DNA of 64,000 nucleotides from Margaritifera margaritifera (GCA_029931535.1 JAQPZY010001033.1:186001-250000); one strand, 5' to 3'. Shown: positions 42,401-47,139, counted from the stretch's first letter. Program-made: numbers and translations. Notes: a model not told the origin generated them from the letters alone.

Positions 42401-43509
42401 GGCTACTGCATGATAATGAGTGATTACAATGGCTACTGCAAGATAATGAATGATTACAGTGGCTACTGCATGATAATGAATAATTACAGTGGCTACTGCA
42501 TGATAATGATTACAGTGGCTACTGCATGATAATGAATGATTACAGTGGCTACTGCATGATAATGAATGATTTCAGTGGCTACTGAAGACTACTAAACAGT
42601 TTTTGAGCTGTGTGATTGTTGATTACACTGGTTTCTTGTAGAACCGTTTTTCCTCATTATAACACTGTTCAATGGCAGCCATAAAGTGACCTGCATTATA
42701 AGTGAGGGATCATTACACTGAGGGGTACAAGTCTGTGTCCTAATAGTGAGTACATAATACCCATGTAAAGTCACATTATAATATGGTTATCATTTTCCAA
42801 GACCTAAAATTAATTCAAACGATTTGAGTAGCTATAAAATAAATTCTAAAAATGTAATGGGGTACATTACCATACCCATGTTATAAAACTGCAGGGAGGG
42901 GGGGGGCTTTATGTTGAGGGACCACTGTATTGTATTTACTTTTTTTTCTCTCTCTCTCTTCTTGCAGGCAATAATCGTCTTGGTGGCCAGGATTTTAACC
43001 AGAGGTTGATTCAACACTTTCAGGGAGTTATAACACAGAAATATGGCAAACCTTTGACAGATAAAGAAGATCTGCAATCTCTAAGACATCATGTTGAAGA
43101 CTTGAAACTTCATCTTACCACTTATGAATCATTTGATATACAACTTCCATTACATTCCATGAGCAAAGATGTGATATTCCAAGACAAAATGACAAGGACC
43201 CAATTTGAAGACTTAAACATAGATCTTTTTAAAAAGGTGCTAGAGCCAATAGAAAAAGTGTTAGAGGCAGTGCAGCTACCAAGAGAAGCAGTAGATGAAG
43301 TTATCCTTGTAGGTGGATCTACAAGAATTCCAAAAGTGAGGGAGCTGATACATTTCTTTTTCAACAAACCTCCAAATATTTCTGTGGACCCAGAATTAGC
43401 AGTAGCTGTTGGTGTATCTATTCAGGCAGGTATTATTGGAGGCATGTGGCCATTAACAGTCAGTGCAGTAGAGGCACCTGTTCAAGCAAAGAAAATTCAA
43501 TTAAATTGA
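12398..43509 (+). CDS. HSPA13: HSPA13 (STCH), ATPase-only HSP70 family protein; seven coding exons
   Basis: Join 12398-12428, 16158-16247, 17735-17840, 22557-22701, 26863-27082, 30263-30433 and 42968-43509. This gives 1305 nt and 434 residues, with consistent phases and GT-AG introns. The product is a microsomal HSP70 relative that keeps the nucleotide-binding domain and lacks the substrate-binding domain. Residues about 5-24 form the hydrophobic signal/anchor. '[12 protein letters not shown]' (37-48) is phosphate-1, '[13 protein letters not shown]' (204-216) is connect-1, '[12 protein letters not shown]' (228-239) is phosphate-2, and '[13 protein letters not shown]' (about 366-378) is the adenosine motif. 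Vertebrate HSPA13 is about 471 residues. The shortfall lies mainly in a low-complexity insert missing between 'DIQLPL' and 'QFEDLN'. Introns are long (1.5-12.5 kb) and filled with repeats. The 5' and 3' UTR limits are not determined. Confidence 0.95.
12445..13325 (+). mobile_element. Penelope-like element fragment (RT C-terminus to GIY-YIG remnant) in intron 1
   Basis: Three overlapping frames (12539-12802, 12756-12992, 12950-13225) read in order: 'IKFTSESS...FLDTQSTL', '[13 protein letters not shown]', '[20 protein letters not shown]', then '[18 protein letters not shown]' and '[14 protein letters not shown]'. A '[13 protein letters not shown]' knuckle and a trace of the GIY-YIG start ('[10 protein letters not shown]') follow. 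This order is that of Penelope-like retroelements. At least two frameshifts and the loss of both ends show it is dead. It is inserted in the sense orientation within 20-50 bp of the exon 1 donor. Confidence 0.75.
13326..14736. other. Intron 1 interior, nothing recognised
   Basis: AT-rich sequence with short accidental frames. There is no array, RNA or transposon signature that I can name. Confidence 0.4.
14737..14995 (+). repeat. Dispersed repeat, copy B (partner at 1850-2115)
   Basis: It shares ordered landmarks with 1850-2115 ('ATTATGAAAT', 'GACAATGATGAG', 'GTTTTCTTAGTTTG', 'AAAGGGAGGACAA', 'TGTTCCAGTGATTCTATGCA'). The orientation is the same in both. The open frames on the two strands here are not conserved. 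Confidence 0.6.
15835..15998 (-). mobile_element. tRNA-derived SINE with (CCAAA)-type family body, antisense, decayed tail
   Basis: On the minus strand it begins 'GTCACAGTGGCTCAGTTG' (A-box region) and has 'GGTGCCAGTTCAAATCC' (B box). It continues 'CCTTGTACTAGGCACTTTAC', then 'TAAATAATCTACTTGAGTTTC'. The body matches the copies at 29788-29974 and 41670-41830. The CCAAA tail is lost here. Confidence 0.75.
16158..16247 (+). CDS. HSPA13: HSPA13 exon 2 (anchor end and phosphate-1 start)
   Basis: The acceptor 'TTTTCTTTCAG' precedes the exon and the donor 'GTAAAT' follows it. It encodes '[20 protein letters not shown]' and then 'KPKIVGIDL', followed by the first base of the glycine of the phosphate-1 loop. 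'[15 protein letters not shown]' is nearly identical to vertebrate HSPA13 and is not shared by other HSP70s, so this exon fixes the gene's identity. Confidence 0.95.
16462..16672. mobile_element. Foldback MITE, copy 1
   Basis: Its ends are inverted: 'TATATACTTGCTTATATG' then 'TTGAGTCCAACTGC' (16469-16500) pairs with 'GCAGTTGGACTCAA' then 'CTTACAAGCGAGTATATA' (16639-16670). An inner exact inverted pair is 'CAAACAACATAGACCCTGAT' against its reverse complement around a centre near 16607. 'GATCTGCC...GCATTATGTG' blocks repeat inside it. A second copy lies at 46262-46490. It has no coding capacity and is non-autonomous. Confidence 0.8.
16688..16925. repeat. Two sets of short direct repeats
   Basis: Near 16695-16766, 'GCAGGTGGGGCATACCATTC' followed by CTTAGATAAAACTATG occurs twice in tandem. 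Near 16780-16925, a roughly 55-bp unit carrying 'CATTAAATTGAAGAAG' and 'ACA(C/G)...GATGACAGAA' occurs three times. It lies in intron 2 and is non-coding. Confidence 0.8.
17330..17592 (+). repeat. 21-bp minisatellite in intron 2
   Basis: About 12 copies of 'GTGATCAGTATTTATTGTCA' plus T occur, with a frequent TTTGATCAG variant. Because 21 is a multiple of three, it stays open in one frame as a repetitive 'HVISIYC' peptide at 17365-17673. That frame is a by-product of the repeat. Confidence 0.95.
17735..17840 (+). CDS. HSPA13: HSPA13 exon 3 (phosphate-1 loop)
   Basis: The acceptor is 'TTTTTTCCTTCAG' and the donor 'GTAATT'. The exon encodes '[17 protein letters not shown]' followed by 'IPSVVAF' and two bases of a serine codon. 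'GTTYS/CVG' completes the phosphate-1 motif, and 'IPS' is the conserved HSP70 strand after it. Phase 1 in and phase 2 out join exactly to exons 2 and 4. Confidence 0.95.
17860..18215 (+). repeat. Two-unit diverged tandem repeat, about 190 bp, right after exon 3
   Basis: Shared blocks are '(C/G)CTTATAATGTGGGG' then 'GGATCCCATTTT' (about 17913-17938 and 18068-18102). Further shared blocks are 'ATAGGTCCCTATATG' against 'TTGGCCCTTATTTG', and 'AACCTTGATA(C/T)A' followed by CTC. It begins about 25 bp after the exon 3 donor. It is non-coding. Confidence 0.65.
18216..19770. other. Intron 3 interior, mostly unique
   Basis: It has a C-rich run near 19410-19427. Weakly repeated phrases such as 'CAATGAAATCAT' and 'TTTTACTAATAGA' / 'TTTTACCAATAGA' occur near 19050-19085 and 19490-19525. 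No gene is supported. Confidence 0.4.
19785..22290 (+). repeat. Diverged tandem array, about 130-145 bp unit ('CTTGAAAATCTTGTTATTGC' family)
   Basis: The unit reads in order 'TTGTTATTGCTACTCCTCCT', 'GAATGGA-GGTCATATCAACA', 'GGGTTTTCACCAGAAGACTT', 'ATGATGTCTAGTTGGTCCTA', 'AATGAAAATGGTGC', 'GATCTGACATCCAATATGGC' and 'CCACC...CCATCTTGAAAATC'. More than a dozen diverged copies occur. The array ends with a distinctive 'GAAATGGTTTCAACATTCAG' block (about 22270) and 'GAGGGATTCTTG' at about 22370. It is interrupted by the LINE at 19985-20870. Related arrays are at 25295-26110, 43575-43897 and 45490-46060. It is non-coding, and indels break every frame. Confidence 0.85.
19985..20870 (-). mobile_element. 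L2/CR1-group LINE 3' fragment inserted into the array, antisense
   Basis: On the minus strand, 20697-20440 encodes the RT C-terminal segment ('[20 protein letters not shown]', 'YCNSLLCG', 'LQNTAAQII', 'LHWLPI'). 20397-20167 encodes 'SPKYLSDL...YTPARYLHS' and '[17 protein letters not shown]'. The 3' end has 'AAAGTGCTTTGAGC...AGGTGCTATACAAAG'-like text and a TAA-rich tail at 19984-20002, as expected for this group. On both sides the host array stops and resumes at the same phrase ('...ATCACATCAA' and 'ATCAACATAGGGTTTTC'). That supports insertion with a short target duplication. It is 5'-truncated and dead. Confidence 0.85.
22557..22701 (+). CDS. HSPA13: HSPA13 exon 4
   Basis: The acceptor is 'TTTCTTTTCAG' and the donor 'GTATAT'. 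The exon encodes '[20 protein letters not shown]' then 'KRFIGKKFS'. The '[14 protein letters not shown]' signature is characteristic of HSP70 ATPase domains, with the NTIYDAKR spelling matching HSPA13. It ends in phase 0 at 'YSFK'. Confidence 0.95.
22757..23770 (+). repeat. Diverged tandem array with 'AAAGGTCAAGGTCA' core, intron 4
   Basis: Starting at 'TATGCCTGCCATACGGAACA', about seven units of 110-135 bp follow. Each holds 'TTTGTGGATGGCTTGCA', 'GGCCTACTGATTTTGTGGTC', 'AAAGTCAAGGTCAAGGTCA' and 'TGACTCAAAG'. One unit is nearly exactly duplicated (about 23320-23420 and 23440-23535). The same family lies reversed at 1-345. It is non-coding. Confidence 0.85.
23771..25290. other. Intron 4 interior, nothing recognised
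   Basis: AT-rich sequence with a C-run at 24578-24586 and an A18 run at about 25062-25080. A short inverted pair 'TTTGAATAGATTGTAGAATC' / 'GATTCTA...ATTCAAA' lies near 24590-24622. No gene is supported. Confidence 0.45.
25295..26115 (+). repeat. Second array of the 'CTTGAAAATCTTGTTATTGC' family, intron 4
   Basis: Five to six diverged units have the same internal order as 19785-22290. The array starts at 'GGGCATTCTTCTGGTCATAG' and 'AGAACCTTTTGTCCATCATA', and ends at the shared terminal block 'GAGATGGTTTCAACACTTAG' (about 26010). This suggests a larger element with fixed ends and an internally expanded unit. It is non-coding. Confidence 0.85.
26116..26456. other. Intron 4 stretch before the exon duplication
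   Basis: I see unique AT-rich sequence with a CATC-rich patch at about 26328-26345. Nothing else is recognisable. Confidence 0.4.
26457..26725 (+). repeat. First unit of a 269-bp tandem duplication covering the intron 4 end and exon 5 start
   Basis: This segment is repeated at 26726-26994 with only a few substitutions and matching 269-bp length. It includes a poly-T and TTAA/TTTA-rich acceptor region and the first 132 nt of exon 5. Both units start at 'TGTTTTGCTTTTTTGTC' and end at 'AACATAATCTATCA'. The high identity implies a recent duplication. Confidence 0.95.
26594..26725 (+). pseudogene. Decoy copy of HSPA13 exon 5 (truncated, with a stop)
   Basis: It is preceded by the acceptor 'TTAATTTCTAG' and reads '[16 protein letters not shown]' as in exon 5. 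At the position of the CGA arginine codon it has TGA (26699-26701), a CpG-type transition. It stops after 132 nt at the duplication junction, with no GT donor there. Other differences from the real exon are TCG for TTG at the first codon and ATT for ACT. Inclusion in mRNA would truncate the protein. It is presumably skipped, but it keeps a plausible acceptor. Confidence 0.9.
26863..27082 (+). CDS. HSPA13: HSPA13 exon 5 (real copy)
   Basis: The acceptor is 'TTATTAATTTGTAG', with a weak pyrimidine tract made of TTTA repeats, and the donor is 'GTAATT'. It encodes residues 125-197, including '[20 protein letters not shown]' and '[15 protein letters not shown]', the conserved 'VPA-F---QR' block of the HSP70 fold. 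Phase 0 in and phase 1 out fit its neighbours. It is the complete one of two tandem copies. Confidence 0.95.
27125..27345 (+). repeat. 53-bp minisatellite, about four copies, intron 5
   Basis: The unit begins 'CATTGTATGCCCCTGCCACA' and continues 'TATATGGGGTGTGCATATAG' then 'TATCACATGTAAC'. Copies start near 27131, 27184, 27237 and 27291. The palindromic tail 'CACATATATGG(G)GTGTG' favours hairpins. It begins about 50 bp after the exon 5 donor. Short frames on both strands are repeat by-products. Confidence 0.9.
27346..29465. other. Intron 5 interior, nothing recognised
   Basis: AT-rich sequence with only short accidental frames. I see no splice-consistent exon, array or transposon. Confidence 0.4.
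29470..29560 (+). repeat. 44-bp unit, two tandem copies
   Basis: 'TTAGTTATGCCTTTGTTACT' followed by 'TTGCATGTAATTATTACTAA' appears twice back to back (from about 29474 and 29518) with one or two differences. Confidence 0.9.
29788..29974 (+). mobile_element. tRNA-derived SINE with (CCAAA)n tail, intron 5
   Basis: The head 'GGGGCACCATGGTTAGTGTG' holds an A-box-like 'TGGTTAGTGTG'. 'GGGTACAGGTTTGAATCC' holds a good B box (GGTTTGAATCC). The body has 'CTTGGGCAAGGCACTTTACT' and 'TAAATAATCTACTTGTGTTG'. It ends in ACCAAACCAAACCAAA. This is the most intact of three copies in the gene (others 15835-15998 and 41670-41830) and is in the sense orientation. Confidence 0.85.
30263..30433 (+). CDS. HSPA13: HSPA13 exon 6 (connect-1 and phosphate-2)
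   Basis: The acceptor is 'TTTATATTTTAG' and the donor 'GTCAGT'. The exon encodes '[20 protein letters not shown]' and '[17 protein letters not shown]', then '[12 protein letters not shown]'. '[12 protein letters not shown]' and '[10 protein letters not shown]' are diagnostic HSP70 ATP-binding motifs, and '[12 protein letters not shown]' is the HSPA13 variant of the following strand. Phase is 1 in and 1 out. Confidence 0.97.
30434..31260. other. Intron 6 start, nothing recognised
   Basis: AT-rich unique sequence between the exon 6 donor and the pogo-like element. I see no gene or array. Confidence 0.4.
31263..32834 (+). mobile_element. Non-autonomous pogo-like DNA transposon, copy 1
   Basis: The left end 'GTAAAACCTGTTTTGAGCG' and the right end 'CTCAAGACAGGTTTTACTG' are inverted, and the right end is followed by TA. 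Inside, 'GCGACC'/'GAACGACC' subterminal motifs recur. A unit of about 200-290 bp is present twice (about 31426-31615 and 31710-31920), with 'ACTGACCTTTATTTAAT', 'TTACAGGTCATGCATGTAGT' and 'AGAGTACATG'. A short frame at 32394-32552 preserves only the N-terminal helix-turn-helix of a transposase. The rest of the transposase is deleted. The left boundary is uncertain by a few bases. Confidence 0.85.
32394..32552 (+). pseudogene. Transposase N-terminus only (CENP-B/psq-type helix-turn-helix), 52 residues
   Basis: The frame starts [17 protein letters not shown], continues through '[20 protein letters not shown]' and stops after 'VIKDKN'. The pattern LTLEE(R/K)---I---EKGE------A--L-VGKTQI resembles the DNA-binding N-terminus of pogo/Tigger and CENP-B proteins. 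No DDE domain follows before the 3' inverted repeat. The antisense second element (38162-39856) keeps the same region, broken by a small insertion. Confidence 0.75.
33677..33696. promoter_or_regulatory. Perfect 20-bp palindrome containing an RFX X-box-like site
   Basis: 'TTGGTTGCCATGGCAACCAA' is a perfect inverted repeat. Its core 'GTTGCCATGGCAAC' fits the known RFX/X-box consensus (GTNRCC, short spacer, RGYAAC). Whether it is bound is unknown, and it could be a chance site in intron 6. Confidence 0.4.
34062..34075. promoter_or_regulatory. Second X-box-like palindrome
   Basis: 'GTTACTATGGTAAC' is close to the RFX X-box, with one deviation in the left half-site, and lies about 380 bp from the better site at 33677. 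Confidence 0.25.
38162..39856 (-). mobile_element. Non-autonomous pogo-like DNA transposon, copy 2, opposite orientation
   Basis: The ends are 'CAGTAAAACCTGTCTTGAG' and 'CTCAAGACAGGTTTAACTG', flanked by TA on both sides (38160-38161 and 39857-39858). That is the expected CAG...CTG and TA duplication of pogo/Tc1-type elements. On the minus strand it is collinear with copy 1: subterminal 'GGTCGCTCA' motifs, then three instead of two copies of the internal 200-bp unit (about 39020-39220, 39340-39515, 39520-39700). The transposase start follows, near 38690-38430, and then the end. A 59-bp element has inserted into the transposase remnant. Confidence 0.9.
38564..38622. mobile_element. 59-bp miniature element with 14-bp TIRs and 9-bp target duplication
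   Basis: The ends 'TAGTCTGAGTTTCC' and 'GGAAACTCGGACTA' are inverted with one mismatch. The flanks are an exact 9-bp repeat, 'TCTTTCCTC' at 38555-38563 and 38623-38631. The corresponding place in pogo copy 1 (about 32430) has the sequence once, with no insert, giving an empty site. A 9-bp duplication suggests a Mutator-like mobiliser; hAT or P elements would give 8 bp. It is inside the element at 38162-39856, so it is younger than that element. Confidence 0.85.
40000..41585 (+). repeat. Higher-order tandem array, about 300 bp unit, intron 6
   Basis: Four or more units start with 'CTC(T/A)GTT-ATG-TAGAATC' / 'ATCATCAAACTAG' (about 40160, 40460, 40760, 41300). They continue 'GTATGTATCTCTGTTAGTAC', 'AAGGTCACTGTGACC', 'TTAGGTTAAGTTTTTG', 'AGCTCATGACCA', 'CATCTTGATGAG' and 'ACTACAC'. 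Each unit is itself made of two related halves. A sub-array of about 75 bp ('AGTACTACACCCATC...') has expanded at 41360-41520. The 'GGTCACTGTGACC' core is near-palindromic. It is non-coding. Confidence 0.8.
41670..41830 (-). mobile_element. tRNA-derived SINE, antisense copy with (CCAAA)-type tail, intron 6
   Basis: On the minus strand the body 'GGGTAAGGTACTTTACTCCA', 'AAATAACCTACTTGTGTTGC', 'TGTACCACAAAACACCAAAC' matches the SINE at 29788-29974, including the CCAAA-like tail. The tRNA head is diverged. Confidence 0.75.
42000..42075. repeat. (GTAT)n microsatellite
   Basis: GTAT/ATGT tetranucleotide repeats with a few interruptions. Confidence 0.95.
42255..42590 (+). repeat. 30-bp minisatellite, about 11 copies, intron 6
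   Basis: The unit is 'GCATGATAATGAATGATTAC' plus 'AGTGGCTACT', with a few single-base variants and one shortened copy near 42510. As 30 is a multiple of three, one frame stays open as a 10-residue '[10 protein letters not shown]' repeat (42290-42529). Nothing suggests that it is expressed. Confidence 0.97.
42968..43509 (+). CDS. HSPA13: HSPA13 exon 7 (terminal exon)
   Basis: The acceptor tract 'TCTCTCTCTCTTCTTGCAG' is strong. The exon encodes '[14 protein letters not shown]', an alpha-helical segment, then '[18 protein letters not shown]', '[19 protein letters not shown]' and the terminal '[11 protein letters not shown]' with TGA at 43507-43509. The end matches the vertebrate terminus ('GG-WPL-VSA-E-P'), so the protein is complete and has no substrate-binding domain. 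No canonical AATAAA is seen in the next 60 bp, before repeat sequence begins near 43570. Confidence 0.97.
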
Positions 43510-43574
43510 TCATAAATACATTTTAGGGACAATTGAAGTTAAAATCAAAATATTATTATTTTCATTTTTAGCTC

Positions 43575-43897
43575 TACTGGTCATAGACCTGAAGAGCTTA
43601 TGAGATGGTCTTTCGTCCATCATTTATCCATCCATTAGCACAAGTTTATTATTGCTACTCCTCCTAAACTACTTGCAGGATTGCCATGAAACTTTACAAG
43701 CACATTCATCCTATGATCTAGTTGGTCCTAAATGAAATTGGTGCTGCTCGGACATCACTACTCCTCTTGAATGGATGGTCATATCAACATGGGGTTTTCA
43801 CTTAAAAACTATTTATAATATCTAGTTTGTACTAAATGACAATGGTGCTGATCTGAAGCCCAATATGGCCACCATGGCAGCCATCTTGAAATCTCGT
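43575..43897 (+). repeat. 'CTTGAAAATCTTGTTATTGC' family array, left part, 3' of HSPA13
   Basis: It starts at 'CTACTGGTCATAGACCTGAA', runs through the usual unit order, and is cut at 43899 by the pogo-like element. The array resumes at 45488. It begins about 65 bp after the HSPA13 stop codon and may therefore be part of the 3' UTR. Confidence 0.8.
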
Positions 43898-44626
43898 TAT
43901 AGTCCTACCCGTTTATGTCGACATCCTCAGGCCCAAGGAAATATTGTCAACATAAGCGGATGTCGAGATAAGTGTTGGGGGGGATGGGGGGTCTGAAAAA
44001 AAGCACATTTCTCTTGGACCTGCATACAAGTTAAATTCATCTGTATGGGGTGACCTGTCATCAGTGAGTAGGATTTACACTTTGAGAAAACAAACAATGA
44101 AAATTTTGAGTACATGAAGACAGAACCAGTGTGAAATACACTTCTATATTAACAAATTACATTTTGGTTACCTTTGGGTAATAAAATCCACAATGCCTTA
44201 AGTGCATGTATATAAAAAATCCATGAATTCGTGTACGGGTCTCATGGTAGATAATGTATGTGTCAGTCACATCCTGATAGGAAACACATGTATAAAAAAT
44301 GGTTGTCCTCATTTGATCTAATGCGTCTACACAATTCACTACGATATTCATTGTCGCCAGTAACACATGATTGCATAGTTGTTATTTACATGCTACAAGT
44401 ACATGTACATGTACTTAAATTGGCCTAGATTTTGGTCAGCCTGAAACAATACATGTTCCCATCTTACTGAGACTACCAAGGGGATGGGGCTATTCACAGG
44501 GAAATGAAAACATGTATTTATTTATGGAAGTCATCGTGAAAAGTACATAAAGATATGCGGCTGATATAATTAATTTACCTTCAAAGTAGCCTTTCTTTAT
44601 AAACTCAGCAGCTTTCATCCATCTAG

Positions 44627-44717
44627 ACCAACAAGTTGTTCTCCACCTTTTTTTTTTTTTTTTTACTGGTCTGTCAGCAGTAAAAAAAAAAAAAAAGGTG
44701 GAGAACAGCTTGTTGGT
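44627..44717. repeat. Near-perfect 41-bp-arm hairpin inside the MITE
   Basis: The left arm 'ACCAACAAGTTGTTCTCCACC' plus a T17 run and ACTG pairs with CAGT, A15 and the right arm 'GGTGGAGAACAGCTTGTTGG'. The loop is only about 10 bp. One substitution, which still allows a G:U pair in RNA, separates the arms apart from the length of the homopolymer. A diverged single arm occurs at 56108-56136 ('ACCAATAAGTTGTTCTCCGC'). Confidence 0.9.
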
Positions 44718-45127
44718 TTATCATCCATCCTGACAGGGTGTTATGTTTAAGTGAAAAGTTTTCACAGACATCTTTGCGAGATGCCCCACCTTCAACTTCC
44801 TTAACAGCCAGATATTTAGTTTCCAGAGACTATAAATTTAATCTGCATTTACGCTGCCGTTGGTAGCCATTGTAAACATAAATAAAGTTAAAAAGGAAAC
44901 TTTCACAGCACAATAAACTTACCGATCACTTTGGAAAATGCAAGAATCGATCAGATTTCATTGCTTTTATTTAAGTTTGGTGATGATTTTTTTTAATGAA
45001 GGGTGGATTGTTTTTATTGAACATTGTAACCGGCTTGCTTTGATGAAGGGTACATGTGTTATTTAAGTCGCCGCGAGAGGCCAACTTTATAGGACCAAAC
45101 AAAAGCCTATTTTTTTACCGACCGAGA

Positions 45128-45295
45128 CATTAAATCCTGGCGGCAAGATCAACTAATTGTTGAACAAAGTACAGGTCGGCACTGGCCACTTGTTGACATA
45201 AATGATCCGGCGGCAAAATTAAAGCTTGGCGGCAAGATCAACTAATTGTTGAACAAAGTATTGGTCGGAACTGGCAGCTTGTTGACATAAATGGT
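45128..45295 (+). repeat. Tandem duplication of about 90-100 bp inside the MITE
   Basis: 'GGCGGCAAGATCAACTAATT' followed by 'GTTGAACAAAGTA' and 'TTGTTGACATAAATG' occurs twice (from about 45139 and 45229). Confidence 0.9.
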
Positions 45296-45489
45296 TAGAA
45301 AACAAAGGATTTGTTCAAGCTGGGACCAAGGGCTTCTGTCGACATGTACGTTTATTTTCTATCTCGACGTTGAGATAAGCATGACAAATTTGGTAGTAAT
45401 AGTAGACCAAGGGACTGGGACTTTGCTTTTTTGTCGATATACAAGGCTTGTCGACATAAGTGATGTTGATATAAGTGAGTAGGGCTGTA

Positions 45490-46060
45490 TTGCTATACCA
45501 CCAGTATGGATGGTCGAATCAACATGAGGTTTTCACTAAAAGGCTTCTTATGATGTCTGGTTAATCCTATATGAAAATAGTGCAGATCTGACATTGATTT
45601 TACCTGGACTTAGCATGACTCATGTAAACATGTTGATGTTCATTTGTACTTTAAAAATAGTGTAGGCTACTGAACTAAGGAATTATAATACAATGATTAT
45701 AAACCCAAATAAAAACTTTTATAATTTAAAGATAATACATAATGCCGTAACACCACCACATCAGTCATCTTGAAAATCTTGTTATTGTGATTGCTATTCC
45801 TCCTGAATGGATGGTCATATCAACATCAGGTTTTCACTAAGAGACTTCTTATAATGTCTAGCTGGTCTTTAATGAATATGGTGCCAATCTGATGTCCAAT
45901 ATGGCCACCACAGCAGGAATCTTGAAAATCTTGTTATCGCTGAAGAATATCAGAGATGGTTTCAGCACTCAGCAGTTAAAATGAAGAAATGGTCTTTGAA
46001 TTTCTGGAATTTTTTTGCCCAGTAGAGCGTCAGTTCCTTCAAGGGACTCTTGTTAGGTTA
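45490..46060 (+). repeat. 'CTTGAAAATCTTGTTATTGC' family array, right part
   Basis: This is the continuation of 43575-43897 beyond the nested element. It ends in the family's terminal block ('GAGATGGTTTCAGCACTCAG', 'AAAATGAAGAAATGGTC', 'GGGACTCTTGTT'). A non-array stretch (about 45595-45755) interrupts it. Confidence 0.8.
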
Positions 46061-46261
46061 CTGTACAGACATGAAAGAGTAAGGGAACTGATTTTTACAA
46101 CTTATTGCACGTATCATCTTTGTCTCTCCTCCAATGGCAGGTTGTGACAAAAATCGATCACTTTTCTGTGAAAATGTTTCTCATTAAAATGTTTATGTTG
46201 TTAAAATGGTCCATTGGTCCTTCACTATAAAGAACCTTAGTATAACATGGTCATTGATATC

Positions 46262-46490
46262 ACATACTGTATATACTCGCATATAAGCCGATACTAACTG
46301 CAAACTGCATATACCCAGATCTGCCGTCACATAATGCGCAAACAGATCCGGGTCTGTGGAGTTTGTAAGGACTAAGTAGTAGAACAAACAACATAGATCC
46401 TGATCTGCCGGCGCATTATGTGACAGCAGATCAGGGTCTATGTTGTTTGCATTTGGACATAGATTATACATGAATATATACTGTAGGTAT
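46262..46490. mobile_element. Foldback MITE, copy 2
   Basis: It is the same family as 16462-16672: 'TACTGTATATACTCGC' at the left, the 'ACAAACAACATAGATCCTGA' against 'TCAGGGTCTATGTTGTTTGC' inner inverted pair, and the 'GCATTATGTGACAGCAGATC' centre. The right end is 'GAATATATACTGTAG'. It lies just downstream of the HSPA13 3' arrays. Confidence 0.8.
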
Positions 46491-46669
46491 GGTCATGGAT
46501 CAAATTACATTGGTTGAATTTTATTTTTTTCATGTGATGCACCCCAGTATAAAACTACCTCACCTAATATCAAAGCACACTTACATTGTGAGCGACCCTT
46601 GTATCATAGTACCATTTGCAGGCCAGTCATAGTGTTCAATGGAAATTTTGTTGTCCTGGCAAGTATTAT

Positions 46670-46915
46670 CAGATAACTAGATATATGCATCTTTATTTGA
46701 CCGCAATGGCATCATCATTTTCAGAGTTAATATTGTGTATTAAAGATTTATGTTATTGTCTCTTGCCAAGCATTTGCAGATAGCAATATATAGGCATCTT
46801 TTCTTGACAGCAATGGCATCATCATTGTCAGAGCTAATATTGTGTATTAAAGATTTATGTTATTGTTAGCATTAGATATAGGTATCACTTTTCCAGTGTC
46901 ATCATCATCATTAGC
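46670..46915 (+). repeat. About 120-bp unit, two and a partial tandem copies
   Basis: 'GGCATCATCATTTTCAGAG' followed by 'TTAATATTGTGTATTAAAG' and 'ATTTATGTTATTGT' recurs at about 46708 and 46814. A partial, more diverged third copy is at about 46875. Confidence 0.8.
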
Positions 46916-47139
46916 AGTTTTGTGTCAGATTTGTTGCAGTCAGATACAGGGAGATACATTTATGCACATAGACACTATATTGTGCAGAATACTTGCTTTT
47001 GAAAGTTGTGTACCATTCAACATAGTGTTCTGCAAAGTCTAGACATTGTGTTCCACTAAATCCTTTTAACTGCTGTTGTTATCATTATTGTCATTAAAAA
47101 TTTGAAAATGTTAATATTTTTATATCATGATCTTTTAGA

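Larger units (their letters stand above)
43900..45487. mobile_element. pogo-like MITE, 1588 bp, nested in the array
   Basis: The left end '(T)AGTCCTACCCGTTTATGTCG' and the right end '...AGTGAGTAGGGCTG' are inverted (CAGCCCTACTCACTTATATC on the minus strand). TA flanks both sides (43898-43899, 45488-45489). Removing the element restores the array phrase 'CTCGTTATTGCTA'. Subterminal 'GTCGACAT(A/C)' motifs recur near both ends. No transposase remains. It carries a 41-bp-arm hairpin and an internal 100-bp duplication. Confidence 0.85.

Noticed and set aside
42290..42529. Open frame of ten-residue repeats
   Set aside because: It is a by-product of the 30-bp minisatellite. It lies wholly within intron 6 with no splice sites around it.
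43006..43509. Stand-alone 167-residue HSP70-like gene
   Set aside because: The frame is the last exon of HSPA13. Its apparent start is an internal leucine codon, and it is preceded by a strong splice acceptor.
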